Source: JAYXXU01 sp049301135 (GTDB taxonomy: Bacteria; Pseudomonadota; Gammaproteobacteria; Pseudomonadales; Moraxellaceae). Taken from it: a DNA stretch of 64,000 bases. A program made the translations under genes and the position numbers. This document shows positions 1-11,906 of the stretch, in pieces. How positions within the stretch are numbered: position 1 is the first letter of the stretch; each line of letters starts with the position of its first letter. The stretch covers positions 1-64,000 of the forward strand of contig JBAQKP010000044.1 in assembly GCA_049301135.1 (NCBI GenBank), given 5' to 3'. Under the pieces are notes generated by a model. That model was not told where the DNA came from. It saw nothing but the letters and a program-made list of their open reading frames with translations, and made no database searches.

Positions 1-510
1 GTCGAAAAACCGAACAGGGTCGAAGTACGCGAGTTTTTTTGGTATGTCTTTGGTCACTGCTACCACCTGCAGCCGGTGCTCAGTAACTGGGAAAAAACCA
101 AACCCGCTGATGTGAATTTTGTGTTGACCCCTGCCGCGATGAATCCGGTTTGGGAGCAAAATGCGCGTGGTTTTTATGCGGTACAAATGATGGGCAAGCT
201 GACCCCAGCCTTGCATGATCAGCTCTTTAAAGCGATTCACGCCGGCAACCAGCGGATCTTCGATCAAAAATCACTGGCCACGTTCTATAAAGGCCAAGGC
301 GTAGACGAAACTCGCTTTAACAGCCTGTATAACTCGTTTGCAGTGACCGGCAAAGTGTCTCAGTCCAAAGCATTGGCGACTCGCTATAAGCTGGACGGTG
401 TGCCGGCGTTAGTGGTCAATGGCAAATACATCGTGCGTGGGACAGATCAAAAAACCATCGACGTGGTGAATTTTTTGGTGCAAAAAGAGCGTGCCACGCT
501 GGGTAAATGA
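1..510 (+). CDS. DsbA-like thioredoxin-fold protein (5' truncated by window edge)
   Basis: The reading frame is open from base 1 and ends at 508-510; 169 residues are visible, so the signal peptide and first strand lie outside the window. The fold is that of DsbA, the periplasmic disulfide oxidase: an N-terminal EFFW strand, an active-site helix, a long helical insertion and a C-terminal GVPALVVNGKY segment carrying the cis-proline. The usual CPHC motif reads F-G-H-C here (residues about 17-20 of the visible part), so the N-terminal nucleophilic cysteine is a phenylalanine while the second cysteine is kept. By DsbA chemistry such a protein should not oxidise substrates normally. It could be a divergent paralogue with a binding role. 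No frameshift or stop is seen. It faces the atp operon tail to tail. Confidence 0.8.
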   Translation, partial: VEKPNRVEVREFFWYVFGHCYHLQPVLSNWEKTKPADVNFVLTPAAMNPVWEQNARGFYAVQMMGKLTPALHDQLFKAIHAGNQRIFDQKSLATFYKGQGVDETRFNSLYNSFAVTGKVSQSKALATRYKLDGVPALVVNGKYIVRGTDQKTIDVVNFLVQKERATLGK

Positions 511-535
511 CGGTGTAAATAAACTGCCCAAAAGT

Positions 536-565
536 AAAAAGACCTGCGATTGCAGGTCTTTTTTT
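536..565. terminator. Bidirectional intrinsic terminator between dsbA-like gene and atpC
   Basis: A perfect inverted repeat (AGACCTGC, loop GATT, GCAGGTCT) is flanked by an A-run on the left and a T-run on the right, so it can end transcription from both the dsbA-like gene and the oppositely oriented atp operon. Confidence 0.85.
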
Positions 566-585
566 GGCTTATTCGCACAGGTCGA

Positions 586-1002
586 TTAAGCGCGGTTTCT
601 GAGCTTTTGCAGGGTTTGTAGTTGGGCTGCGGTCTCGGCCAATGAGGCGAGGGCAGCACCCGTGTTCAGTTCGCTGCTCTGATTGGCCAGTAGCGTCTCA
701 GCGTGTTTGCGGGCTTCGAGAATCTGCGCTTCGTTCAGGTCATCTGCACGAATTGCCGAATCAGCCAACAAGGTGATGACGTGAGGTTGCACCTCAAGCA
801 CACCACCAGACACGTAGATGATCTCTTCGCTACCATCTTCACGTTGCACCCGAACTGGTCCTGGCTGTAGCAGGGTGATCAGTGGCGTATGGCCAGGCAA
901 AATGCCCAGCTCACCACCAACCCCTTTTGCAATCAGCATCTTAATCGTTCCCGAAAAGATCGATTCTTTAACGCTGACCACATTACATTGCAGGGTTGCC
1001 AT
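586..1002 (-). CDS. atpC: ATP synthase F1 epsilon subunit
   Basis: The 138-residue protein is the epsilon subunit of the F1 sector, which sits on the central stalk and modulates rotation and ATP hydrolysis. The N-terminal beta-sandwich carries the family signatures GELGILPGHTPLIT (about residues 30-43) and YVSGGVLEV (about 63-71); the C-terminal part is the two-helix regulatory domain. Length is normal. It is the last gene of the operon, about 31 bases after atpD, and is followed by a strong terminator. Confidence 0.97.
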   Translation of the reverse strand: MATLQCNVVSVKESIFSGTIKMLIAKGVGGELGILPGHTPLITLLQPGPVRVQREDGSEEIIYVSGGVLEVQPHVITLLADSAIRADDLNEAQILEARKHAETLLANQSSELNTGAALASLAETAAQLQTLQKLRNRA

Positions 1003-1033
1003 AGGATGTTCTCCAGTTGCTTATCGCGTGAGC

Positions 1034-2443
<1,410 letters not shown>

Positions 2444-2456
2444 TCAATAAAAAGGG

Positions 2457-3332
2457 TTAAACGGCAGCGGCACCGCCAACGATCTCGGAAATTTCCCGAG
2501 TAATCGCGGCTTGACGCAGCTTGTTGTAGACGAGTTGCAGATCTTTAATCAAAGAGCCTGCATTATCTGTTGCCGCTTTCATCGCGACCATCCGCGCAGC
2601 TTGCTCAGATGCGATGTTTTCAATCACACCTTGATAGACCACTGATTCGATATAGCGAACCAACAGGCCATTCAGCAATTCGACCGCTTCAGGCTCATAA
2701 ATATAGTCCCAGCCATGGCTGCGATTGAGTTGCAGATCGGTGCCGAGATCGCCAGCCGCCAACGGTACCAGTTGTTGTACGGTTGGTTTTTGCGCCATCG
2801 CGTTAATGAAATGGTTTGACACCAAGTACACGCGATCAATCTCGCCACGGTCAAATGCATCCAACATCACTTGGACGGAACCAGCCAGTTGCTCCAGCGT
2901 CGGTGTATCACCCAGTTGGGTGGTTGCACCGATGACTTTGCCGCCGAAGTTTTTGAAAAAACCGACCGACTTTTGACCGATGAGTGCAAACTGCACTTCA
3001 ATCGACTGTTCTTGCTGGGTTTTCACGTGTTGGACAACACGTTTAAACAAATTGATGTTCAGGCCACCGGCCAGACCACGATCAGAGGAGACCACGATAT
3101 AACCGACGCGCTTAACCGGACGTTCCACCATATAACGGTGCTTAAACTCCGGATTGGCTTGCACCAAGTGCGCAATGACACGGCGCATGTTGTCGGCATA
3201 CGGACGACCTGCGCTCATACGCTCCTGCGCACGGCGCATCTTACTTGCTGCAACCATTTGCATCGCACGCGTGATCTTCTGCGTGCTTTTGATACTGGTG
3301 ACTTTGGCTCGGATTTCTTTGAGACTTGCCAT
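2457..3332 (-). CDS. atpG: ATP synthase F1 gamma subunit
   Basis: The 291-residue protein is the rotating gamma shaft of F1. It begins with the conserved N-terminal helix ([19 protein letters not shown]) and ends with the conserved C-terminal helix ([13 protein letters not shown], then [14 protein letters not shown]); both helices form the coiled coil inside the alpha3beta3 ring. Length is normal. The gap to the upstream atpA is 107 bases, the longest within the F1 part of the operon, and contains two hairpins. Confidence 0.97.
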   Translation of the reverse strand: MASLKEIRAKVTSIKSTQKITRAMQMVAASKMRRAQERMSAGRPYADNMRRVIAHLVQANPEFKHRYMVERPVKRVGYIVVSSDRGLAGGLNINLFKRVVQHVKTQQEQSIEVQFALIGQKSVGFFKNFGGKVIGATTQLGDTPTLEQLAGSVQVMLDAFDRGEIDRVYLVSNHFINAMAQKPTVQQLVPLAAGDLGTDLQLNRSHGWDYIYEPEAVELLNGLLVRYIESVVYQGVIENIASEQAARMVAMKAATDNAGSLIKDLQLVYNKLRQAAITREISEIVGGAAAV

Positions 3333-3349
3333 ACGCTTACCATTTGGAT

Positions 3350-3433
3350 CGGAAGCCCGAAGGCTCCCGTGGAGGTGATACGCTTATCAAGTGTCCATCA
3401 CAATCCCTACTTGGGCACAATCCCAAACAGGGA
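3350..3433 (-). other. Two intercistronic hairpins between atpA and atpG
   Basis: Read on the coding (minus) strand, bases 3350-3369 form an eight-pair stem closed by a TTCG tetraloop (CGGGAGCC / GGCTTCCG with one G-U pair). Bases 3404-3433 form a second stem-loop with two five-pair helices (TCCCT/AGGGA and TTGGG/CCCAA) separated by a symmetric AC/AC internal loop. Neither is followed by a T-run, so they look like mRNA processing, stability or translation-spacing elements rather than terminators. Confidence 0.6.
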
Positions 3434-3439
3434 AGGGAA

Positions 3440-5005
3440 TCAGTACGCTTGGGTCGCTTTAAAGCTTTCGATTGCACCGCGAACGGCAGCAAGAATCGCT
3501 TTAATCTCATCTTTAAGATTACCGTCAAACGAGACCGTATTCTCAATCCGTTGCATCAGTTCAGCGTGTTGCGATCCGAAGTAGCTCAGCAGTGCGTGTT
3601 CAAAATCACCGATTTTGTTGACTGGCACATCAGCCAAGTAACCTTCGTTAGAAGCGAAAATCACCACAGCTTGCTTGGAAATTGGGTACGGGTCGAACTG
3701 TTTTTGCTTCATCAGTTCGGTGACACGTTGACCATGCTCAAGCTGCTTACGTGTGGCTTCGTCCAAGTCAGACGCAAACTGGGCAAACGCTGCGAGTTCG
3801 CGATACTGTGCCAATGCGGTACGAATACCACCGGACAGGTCTTTGATGATCTTGGTTTGGGCTGCACCACCAACACGCGATACCGAGATACCCGCGTTGA
3901 CCGCTGGACGTAGGCCGGCGTTAAACAGTGAAGATTCCAAGAAAATCTGACCGTCAGTGATCGAAATCACGTTGGTTGGAACGAAGGCGGATACGTCACC
4001 CGCTTGGGTTTCGATGATCGGCAAGGCGGTCAATGAACCGGTTTTACCAGTCACTTCGCCATTGGTGAACTTCTCAACGTAGTCAGCTGACACGCGTGAT
4101 GCACGCTCAAGCAGACGCGAGTGGAGATAGAATACGTCACCAGGATAGGCTTCGCGGCCTGGCGGACGACGCAGCAGCAAGGAAATTTGGCGATACGCCA
4201 CCGCTTGCTTGGACAGGTCATCATATACAATCAGCGCATCTTCACCGCGGTCGCGGAAGTATTCGCCCATGGTACAGCCAGAGTAGGGGGCTAGGAACAA
4301 CAGTGCAGCAGGCTCTGATGCTGAAGCAGCAACTACAGTGGTGTAGGCCAGTGCGCCAGTTTCTTCCAGCTTGCGGACGACGTTAGCGATGGTCGATTGT
4401 TTCTGACCGATTGCCACGTACACACACTTAATGCCAGAGTTTTTCTGGGCAATAATCGCGTCGATGGCCATCGCGGTTTTACCGGTCTGACGGTCACCGA
4501 TGATCAGTTCGCGCTGCCCACGACCGACTGGGATCATGGTGTCAACGGCTTTGTAACCAGTCTGAACCGGCTGATCAACTGATTGACGCCAGATCACGCC
4601 TGGGGCAACTTTTTCGACTTTGTCAGTCAGTTTGGCGTTGATTGGACCTTTGCCGTCGATTGGATTGCCAAGGGCATCTACGACACGACCGAGCAATTCA
4701 GGACCAACCGGTACTTCTAGAATACGACCGGTACAACGGACTTTTTGGCCTTCTTGCAGGCTTAAGAAGTCACCGAGTACCACAGCACCGACTGAATCCT
4801 GTTCAAGGTTCAGTGCCATACCGTATAGGCCGCCTTCAAATTCGATCATCTCACCGTACATGACATCAGCCAGACCGTGAATACGCACGATACCGTCCGA
4901 TACCATCACAATGGTACCTTCATTACGGGCGGTCGCGCTGGTGTCCAGATCGCTGATACGCTGCTTAATGAGCGCACTGATCTCGGATGGATTCAGTTGT
5001 TGCAT
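3440..5005 (-). CDS. atpA: ATP synthase F1 alpha subunit
   Basis: The 521-residue protein is the non-catalytic nucleotide-binding alpha subunit. The P-loop GDRQTGKT is at about 170-177, the arginine-finger strand VSRVGGAAQ follows at about 370-380, and the N-terminal crown opens with LNPSEIS. It is slightly longer than the common 513-residue form but otherwise ordinary. It follows atpH after about 39 bases. Confidence 0.98.
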   Translation of the reverse strand: MQQLNPSEISALIKQRISDLDTSATARNEGTIVMVSDGIVRIHGLADVMYGEMIEFEGGLYGMALNLEQDSVGAVVLGDFLSLQEGQKVRCTGRILEVPVGPELLGRVVDALGNPIDGKGPINAKLTDKVEKVAPGVIWRQSVDQPVQTGYKAVDTMIPVGRGQRELIIGDRQTGKTAMAIDAIIAQKNSGIKCVYVAIGQKQSTIANVVRKLEETGALAYTTVVAASASEPAALLFLAPYSGCTMGEYFRDRGEDALIVYDDLSKQAVAYRQISLLLRRPPGREAYPGDVFYLHSRLLERASRVSADYVEKFTNGEVTGKTGSLTALPIIETQAGDVSAFVPTNVISITDGQIFLESSLFNAGLRPAVNAGISVSRVGGAAQTKIIKDLSGGIRTALAQYRELAAFAQFASDLDEATRKQLEHGQRVTELMKQKQFDPYPISKQAVVIFASNEGYLADVPVNKIGDFEHALLSYFGSQHAELMQRIENTVSFDGNLKDEIKAILAAVRGAIESFKATQAY

Positions 5006-5044
5006 TGCGCTTTCCTCAATATTTTGAAAGGCCGCTGTCAGCGA

Positions 5045-5581
5045 TTAAGCTGACAGTCGGATTCGCATCTTTTCCAGTTTGCCCAACGCAGAATCGTCAA
5101 TCACTTGATCGCCTGCACGGATAATCACACCACCAATCAGTTCAGGTCGAACAACCACCGTCGTGTTGATCTTCGTCCCGAAACGCTTTTCGAGGCGAGT
5201 GGCAATCAACAGTTCTTGTGACTGGCTCAGCGGGTAGGCAGACTCAATCACGACATCTGTTTCACCTGAGCTTTGCAATTTCAGACGACTGAACTCAGCA
5301 AAGATTGCTGGCAGTATCATTAAGCGGCCATTTTCGACCAAGAGGGTCAGAAAATTACGAAACGCTCCACTGAATTTGCCATCAGTTGCAGTAATGAGTG
5401 CATCAATTTGCTGCTGATGCGTGAGTGTGGGGCGGCTCAGATACGCTGACAACGCAGGATCTGCGACCACACCAGATACGCTACTGAGCGCACTTTCCCA
5501 TGCAGAGGGATTGCTGTTAGCCTGCGCATAGTCAAAAGCCGCCTTAGCATACGGACGAGCCAATGTTGCAAGTTCAGCCAT
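5045..5581 (-). CDS. atpH: ATP synthase delta subunit
   Basis: The 178-residue protein is the F1 delta subunit that links F1 to the peripheral stalk. It has the N-terminal six-helix domain (ATLARPYAKAAFDYA) and the C-terminal signature GGVIIRAGDQVIDDS. It starts 12 bases after atpF, consistent with one transcript. Confidence 0.96.
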   Translation of the reverse strand: MAELATLARPYAKAAFDYAQANSNPSAWESALSSVSGVVADPALSAYLSRPTLTHQQQIDALITATDGKFSGAFRNFLTLLVENGRLMILPAIFAEFSRLKLQSSGETDVVIESAYPLSQSQELLIATRLEKRFGTKINTTVVVRPELIGGVIIRAGDQVIDDSALGKLEKMRIRLSA

Positions 5582-5593
5582 GATTTGCCTCGC

Positions 5594-6064
5594 TTACAGT
5601 TCGGTCGCCAGCTTATTCAGCATGGCAGCATGGGCGGTTTGATCAACTTGAGCCTGTAGAATCTTCTCAGCACCAGCCACTGCCAAAGCAGCCACTTGCG
5701 CACGCAGTGATTCGCGGGCTTGGTTAATTTCTTGATCAATCGCTTCACGGGCTTGTTGGCGGATACGCTCGCCTTCGACTTCCGCTTGCGCACGCGCGTC
5801 TTCGACGACTTGTGCAGCACGACGATTGGCTTGTTCAATCAATTGCGCAGCTTGTGCTTTAACAGCAGTCAGTTCTGCTTGAACTTGATCTTGCGCAGAG
5901 GCGAGATCAGCACGTGCTTTTTCAGCGGCATTCAGGCCGTCAGCAATTTTGCGCTGACGATCACTGATTGCGCCGATCAGCGGCGGCCAAACATATTTCA
6001 TGCAGAACGCGACAAAAATCGCGAACGCAATGGCTTGGCCGATCAGCGTGAGGTTGATATTCAT
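5594..6064 (-). CDS. atpF: ATP synthase F0 b subunit
   Basis: The 156-residue protein forms the peripheral stalk. One N-terminal membrane helix (about residues 5-27, starting [18 protein letters not shown]) is followed by a long, charged alanine-rich coiled coil. Length matches the family. It lies between atpE and atpH. Confidence 0.97.
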   Translation of the reverse strand: MNINLTLIGQAIAFAIFVAFCMKYVWPPLIGAISDRQRKIADGLNAAEKARADLASAQDQVQAELTAVKAQAAQLIEQANRRAAQVVEDARAQAEVEGERIRQQAREAIDQEINQARESLRAQVAALAVAGAEKILQAQVDQTAHAAMLNKLATEL

Positions 6065-6092
6065 CGCATTCCCTCAGTTGATCCAGTAAGAC

Positions 6093-6368
<276 letters not shown>

Positions 6369-6460
6369 TTACCTCAAGAGGTTGGGTTTAAAACAAAAAC
6401 TGGGTTAGTAAACAGTGGAACATGCCCAATCAGCTTCACGCTGCTTGGGCACACACATTC

Positions 6461-7336
<876 letters not shown>

Positions 7337-7456
7337 TCACACCTGATTAATGTAAAAACCGACTCAAGACAAACGCATGCATGCTGCCAATTGGGCGGAA
7401 CATCTCATGTGGCTTTGTCCAAAAAATATTCATGTTGCACACGACGGTGTTCGACG

Positions 7457-7846
7457 CTAAACGCGCCGGTTGATCCATAGCGGGTAAATCCACGCCATCA
7501 GTTGAACCAAGCCAAAGCCGATCAGCACTGCACCTGCCGATAATGGACGAACCATTGCAAAAACCATGCTAAAACCGACGACGACGATCACAAATTTACC
7601 GATCATGCCGCGATAAAACCCGCCAAGTACCGAGCGTGAGGCCGTTGCGCCAGATTGACGGAACGCTTGCCAAGCAAAGTACACACTGCCGAGCCAGCCG
7701 ATTAGGGCACCTGCCGCTGCGTTTTTGGCGACAGTCAGGTCAAACAACACGGCTGCCAGTATCGCAACCATCGGAATCACCAGCAATTGTGCAACACTCA
7801 GTTGCTGTGCCAGACGGCGATCCACCAGTGGTGATGGCTGACTCAT
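7457..7846 (-). CDS. atpI: ATP synthase assembly protein AtpI
   Basis: The 129-residue protein has four predicted membrane helices and heads the atp operon, as AtpI does in most gammaproteobacteria; AtpI assists c-ring assembly. The frame is open much further upstream, but a longer protein would begin with about 80 low-complexity residues that do not resemble AtpI. I chose the ATG at 7846 because a GGAA ribosome site lies about 8 bases before it and the length then matches the family. A start at 7852 is possible. The operon promoter should lie between here and znuA but I cannot assign it. Confidence 0.85.
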   Translation of the reverse strand: MSQPSPLVDRRLAQQLSVAQLLVIPMVAILAAVLFDLTVAKNAAAGALIGWLGSVYFAWQAFRQSGATASRSVLGGFYRGMIGKFVIVVVGFSMVFAMVRPLSAGAVLIGFGLVQLMAWIYPLWINRRV

Positions 7847-7994
7847 CGGCATTTCCAGTGCAAGTGATCGCCTGAAGACTGTCTTCATTTGGCGGTTTTG
7901 GGCGCGCTCATTATATGGACAGCATCCATGAGTTGCAAGGTTTTGTCGGGAAAATCGCCGACTTTTGCGGCAAATTGTCAGACAAGCGGTGGGT

Positions 7995-8861
7995 TTAAGC
8001 CTGTGTATCCACACAATGTCGCATCTGGTCACGTAACTGTTGCCAGCCACTGACAAAGTCTTTGGCATCGCGCATGGTTTCATCAATCATCACTTGTTGC
8101 ACCGGCTTGAGCTTTTGAATTAGGGCTTGCGGCGCATGTGCTTCGGTAAAAATACACGGGCTGCGGCTGGGTCGGTTGTGGCGCAGATGTTGCAATTGCT
8201 GTGCGGTTGGCGGTAGCTCAGGGTCGCTGGTCAATGCAGCAATCAGCCTAAGTCCAGCACTCTTTTCAAGATACTGATAAGCATCATGATATGCCCAGTA
8301 TGGCTGAATTTTAGCCGGACGCTTTGTGCTGACTTGTAGGAGTTTTTGGCTGAATATACGGGCATTTGCTTGGTATTTAAGGGCGTCTTTGGGGTATTGT
8401 TGGCTGCGAATATCCGCGATGAGATGCGCGGTAAAAATCGCATTGTACGGTGCAAGCCACAGATGTGGGTCTAGGGTGTTGGCTCGAGGCTGCGCATTCA
8501 GATCGCGTAGTGGGAGGCGTTGTATGCCATTGACGCTACTTAGCGCAACTGCATTCGGCGTACCTGCCAAGGCTTGATCGAGTGCTGCTTCGTATTCTGC
8601 ACCAATCCACAGGACAAAATCAGATTGTTGCAGCATCTGACGATCTTGCGGTTTGATTTGCAGATGATGGCCGTCCTGATTGGCGGGAATCAGCAGATGG
8701 GGTTGCTCAATGCCATGCGTGACCGCTTGCGCAATTAAATACAGCGGCTGCGTACTTGCCACCAACAACCGCGCTTGCACAGGCGCGGCGACAAGGATCA
8801 GGCAGAGGCTGACCCAAAATAGCGCAATCAATCGCTTAATCAGTTGCCCAACAACGCGCAT
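7995..8861 (-). CDS. znuA: Zinc ABC transporter substrate-binding protein
   Basis: The 288-residue protein has an N-terminal signal peptide (LIALFWVSLCLILVAAPVQA) and the cluster A-I metal-binding fold. Likely zinc ligands are His in DGHHLQ (about 64-66), His in DPHLWLAP (about 131) and His in YHDAYQYLE (about 192). The long His/Asp-rich loop of many ZnuA proteins is absent. It would capture zinc in the periplasm for ZnuBC. It is transcribed away from zur-znuC-znuB, with a Zur-type palindrome in the 176-base gap. Confidence 0.9.
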   Translation of the reverse strand: MRVVGQLIKRLIALFWVSLCLILVAAPVQARLLVASTQPLYLIAQAVTHGIEQPHLLIPANQDGHHLQIKPQDRQMLQQSDFVLWIGAEYEAALDQALAGTPNAVALSSVNGIQRLPLRDLNAQPRANTLDPHLWLAPYNAIFTAHLIADIRSQQYPKDALKYQANARIFSQKLLQVSTKRPAKIQPYWAYHDAYQYLEKSAGLRLIAALTSDPELPPTAQQLQHLRHNRPSRSPCIFTEAHAPQALIQKLKPVQQVMIDETMRDAKDFVSGWQQLRDQMRHCVDTQA

Positions 8862-8984
8862 GGTGACTCCACCGAACGATACAATTCAAAAAGGATGCTG
8901 TTCAAAAAAAGCAGGCTTGCAAAAACTGTTGCATGAGTGACTCAAAGCAATCGGGCACTTGCCAATTCTACGAGCCAATCAAGC

Positions 8985-9007
8985 GATATGTTACACTATT
9001 ACATGTC
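8985..9007. promoter_or_regulatory. Zur box (zinc-uptake operator)
   Basis: This 23-base imperfect palindrome has ATGTTA and TATTACAT half-sites and closely resembles the known gammaproteobacterial Zur operator (GAAATGTTATA-N-TATAACATTTC). It lies between divergent znuA and zur, so one site can repress both units when zinc is plentiful. The match was made by eye. Confidence 0.85.
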
Positions 9008-9037
9008 TAACGGCGTATTAGGGTGGAGTATCCAGCG

Positions 9038-9514
9038 ATGTCACAGCCCACTGTTGATTCACATGCACAGGTGTGTTGCCAGATGACCGACTATTTGACG
9101 CAAGTCGAACAGCAGTGTCGTGCGCAAGGGGTGCGCCTGACCCCACTCCGCCGTGAAGTGTTGCAATTGGTGCTGTCGGCACAAAAGCCGATTGGTGCTT
9201 ACGATCTGCTGGCACAGCTGGGTGGTGACGGTCGTCCGGCTGCACCACCGACCGTGTATCGCAGTTTGGATTTTTTAATGGAGCATGGTTTTATCCATCG
9301 CTTGGCGTCGATCAATGCCTATTTATCGTGCTGTCATCCAGCGCATCGACATCAGTCGGTGTTTTTGATTTGTACGGCCTGTCAGCGCACCGAGGAGTTG
9401 CCGGTGGGGCAGTTGGCAGTGCCCCTACACGCCCTGACGGCACAGCAACAGTTTAAAGTACAACAAAGTTTAATTGAAATCAGTGGGCTATGTCGGGATT
9501 GTCAGCATGTCTAA
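9038..9514 (+). CDS. zur: Zinc uptake regulator, Fur family
   Basis: The 158-residue Fur-family repressor has a winged helix (LTPLRREVLQLV, then PPTVYRSLDFLMEHG) and a C-terminal dimerisation domain. Structural-zinc cysteine pairs are CTAC (about 112-115) and CRDC (about 153-156); the regulatory histidine cluster is CCHPAHRHQ. The ATG at 9038 is preferred over an in-frame GTG at 9023 because GGAG sits about 9 bases before it. The end overlaps znuC by 8 bases, indicating coupled translation. Zur identity rests on sequence type and on its znu neighbours. Confidence 0.92.
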   Translation: MSQPTVDSHAQVCCQMTDYLTQVEQQCRAQGVRLTPLRREVLQLVLSAQKPIGAYDLLAQLGGDGRPAAPPTVYRSLDFLMEHGFIHRLASINAYLSCCHPAHRHQSVFLICTACQRTEELPVGQLAVPLHALTAQQQFKVQQSLIEISGLCRDCQHV

Positions 9515-10289
9515 TCCGTTGGTACAGCTTGAACAGGTCAGTTTGATTTTTTCGGGTAAGAAAGTCTTAAACGCGGTGGATTTTGCGATTGAACCGTTAG
9601 AGATCGTCAGTCTGATTGGCCCAAATGGCGCAGGCAAGTCCAGTCTGGTGAAACTGGTACTCGGGCTGCAAGCGCCGCATCAGGGGCGACGGCAGGTGCG
9701 GACGGGCTTACGCATGGGCTATGTGCCGCAGCGGGTGCATCTATCGCCGAGCTTGCCGATGCGGGTCAAAGACTTGTTTGCTTTGGCACGTCCACGCCGT
9801 ACGCAACTGGATCAGGTGATTACTGAAATCGGTGTGGCGGGTTTGCTCAACACTGCGCTGCAAGAGTTATCGGGTGGTGAGCGGCAGCGCGTGCTGTTGG
9901 CGCGGGCGTTGCTACCGTCGCCTGAGTTGCTGGTGTTGGATGAGCCGATGCAAGGCTTGGATCTGCAGTCAGAAACTGAGCTGTATCAGTATGTGCGTGA
10001 GTTGCCGCAGCGGCATGGCTGTGCGGTGCTGATGGTGTCGCACGACCTACAATGGGTTATGCAAGGCACGCAGCGGGTGTTGTGCCTGAATCAGCATATT
10101 TGTTGTAGTGGTACGCCCGCGCAGGTGCAGCGTGCACCGGAGTATCAGGCGTTGTTTGGCACGGGGCGGGTCTGGTACGAGCACCATCATGATCACTGTC
10201 AGCATACCGATTTACATGTAGAAAACTCAAATATCGCCGCGCCGACTTGCGCGCCCACCAAACATTTGCATCAAAACGTCAGGATTTAG
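9507..10289 (+). CDS. znuC: Zinc ABC transporter ATP-binding protein
   Basis: The 260-residue cytoplasmic ATPase drives ZnuB. Visible motifs are Walker A GPNGAGKSS (about 38-46), signature LSGGERQRV (about 126-134), Walker B LLVLDEP (about 148-154) and the switch His in VSHDL. The C-terminus carries a histidine-rich tail (EHHHDHCQH) that may bind zinc. I chose the ATG at 9507, inside the end of zur, over an upstream in-frame TTG because it gives the family N-terminus and has GGGA upstream. Confidence 0.93.
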   Translation: MSNPLVQLEQVSLIFSGKKVLNAVDFAIEPLEIVSLIGPNGAGKSSLVKLVLGLQAPHQGRRQVRTGLRMGYVPQRVHLSPSLPMRVKDLFALARPRRTQLDQVITEIGVAGLLNTALQELSGGERQRVLLARALLPSPELLVLDEPMQGLDLQSETELYQYVRELPQRHGCAVLMVSHDLQWVMQGTQRVLCLNQHICCSGTPAQVQRAPEYQALFGTGRVWYEHHHDHCQHTDLHVENSNIAAPTCAPTKHLHQNVRI

Positions 10290-10292
10290 CCC

Positions 10293-11093
10293 ATGTCTGT
10301 GTGGTTGGATTGGTTAAATTTACTGGCGCCTGCGTGGTTGGCGGGTGCGGTGTTGGTCTGTTTGACTGCGCCGTTGGGCTGTCTGATGCTGTGGCGGCGC
10401 ATGGCGTTTTTTGCGGATACCTTGGCACACGGCACGCTGCTTGGGGTGGGTGTGTCGGCCTTGTTGACGCTGCCGTATTGGGTCGGTGTGTCGATCACGT
10501 CGCTGTTATTGGTCGGCGTGTTGTGGGTGCTGCATGATCGGCGTTTGCCGATGGATGCGCTGTTGGCGCTGTGTGCGTCATCGTTGTTGTGTTCCGGCTT
10601 GCTGCTGATCAACGCACTCCCTGCGGTACAGCCTGCGTTGTTGGCGTATTTATTTGGTGATTTACTCGCATTGGAATGGGCAGATCTGCCGCTGTTGCTG
10701 GCTGTTACACTGTTTGGTTTAACCGTGCTGGGTTATGTCTGGCGTGATCAGTTGTTGGTGGCGGTGGACGCTGATTTGGCCGCGTCGAGTGGCGTGAGTC
10801 CAAGTCGGCAGCGTTTGATTTTTATGCTGTTGTTGGCGTTATTTACCGTGTTGGCGTTGAAAGCGGTTGGTAGCCTACTGATGGGCGCATTGCTGGTGAT
10901 TCCGGCGTTGACGGCACGTCTGCTCGCGCACTCACCCAAGCAAATGGTGTTATGGGCGTTTGGCTTGGCACAATTGGGACTCGCTGTCGGCTTGTGGGGC
11001 AGTGCATGGCTAAATGTTTCGACCGGCCCTGCGATTGTGTTGGGCATGGCGTTGTGTTTTTTAGCGGTGTTTGGCTGGAAAAAGCTGGTATAA
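10293..11093 (+). CDS. znuB: Zinc ABC transporter permease
   Basis: The 266-residue protein has about eight hydrophobic helices and the ABC-3 permease signature near GSLLMGALLVIPALTARLLA (about residues 192-211). It forms the inner-membrane channel of ZnuABC. It starts 3 bases after znuC and closes the zur-znuC-znuB operon. The next gene is convergent and almost touches it. Confidence 0.93.
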   Translation: MSVWLDWLNLLAPAWLAGAVLVCLTAPLGCLMLWRRMAFFADTLAHGTLLGVGVSALLTLPYWVGVSITSLLLVGVLWVLHDRRLPMDALLALCASSLLCSGLLLINALPAVQPALLAYLFGDLLALEWADLPLLLAVTLFGLTVLGYVWRDQLLVAVDADLAASSGVSPSRQRLIFMLLLALFTVLALKAVGSLLMGALLVIPALTARLLAHSPKQMVLWAFGLAQLGLAVGLWGSAWLNVSTGPAIVLGMALCFLAVFGWKKLV

Positions 11094-11097
11094 CCCG

Positions 11098-11691
11098 CTA
11101 CATCGCCACATATCTGGGTTGTGCGGCAACTCTGTCAAGCCACATTTGGATCGCAGGATAGGTAGACAAATCAAACCCGCCCTCATGTGCAACATGGGTA
11201 TAAGCATACAAACTAATATCTGCGGTGGTGAAAGTTTGCCCGATCAAGTACGGCGTTTGCTCAAGCTGTTGGTTCATCACTGCTAGGGCGCGATGTCCAC
11301 CGGTTTGCTTGGCCTGATATTCCGCCCGACGCGTTTCTGGTAAACCCAGATATTTTGCGATAAATCGAGCCACCGCAATATAAGGCTCATGACTGTATTG
11401 CTCAAAAAATTGCCATTGCAGCAGCTTAGCAAATGCAAAAGAATTGGTCGGCAACAACTCAGAACCTGTCGCCAAATAATTGATAATCGCATTCGACTCA
11501 GATAAACAGCGGCCGTCATCCAATTCTAACAGCGGAATTTTGCCGAGTGGATTCTTGGCCAAAAAGGCCGCTTGTTGCGTATCGCCAGCCAAAATATCGA
11601 CATGAACCCATTGGTGTGGAAGTTGCAACAGATGACAGACCAGCTTGATTTTGTAGCAATTACCAGATTGTGTATCACCGAATACTTTCAT
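11098..11691 (-). CDS. Glutathione S-transferase family protein
   Basis: The 197-residue protein has the N-terminal thioredoxin-like GST domain with the glutathione-binding GKIPLLELDDGRCLSESNAI segment (about 51-70) and an all-helical C-terminal domain ending GFDLSTYPAIQMWLDRV. It probably conjugates or reduces small electrophiles in the cytoplasm; the substrate cannot be told. The start at 11691 gives the usual MKVFGD beginning; the frame remains open upstream but adds unrelated residues. It stands alone. Confidence 0.85.
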   Translation of the reverse strand: MKVFGDTQSGNCYKIKLVCHLLQLPHQWVHVDILAGDTQQAAFLAKNPLGKIPLLELDDGRCLSESNAIINYLATGSELLPTNSFAFAKLLQWQFFEQYSHEPYIAVARFIAKYLGLPETRRAEYQAKQTGGHRALAVMNQQLEQTPYLIGQTFTTADISLYAYTHVAHEGGFDLSTYPAIQMWLDRVAAQPRYVAM

Positions 11692-11906
11692 GAGATTGCG
11701 TTGTCTATTGTTGTTGGTTGCTCCGAGCGTAAAACCTATCAGGATAGAACACAAGACTGAATGTCAGACGAGATCAAAAATACCGATGAGAAATCACTCA
11801 CCCTTGCATCATATCGCTCCTGTTGTTCGGCGTGCTGGGTGGTTCACATTTAAAAGCCGAAATTTGCTATATTATTCGGCTTTATTGACCAGCCGATTTG
11901 CCCGTT

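Noticed and set aside
7847..8086. Long N-terminal extension of AtpI
   Set aside because: The extra 80 residues are Cys/Arg-rich, unlike AtpI, and a good start with ribosome site exists at 7846.
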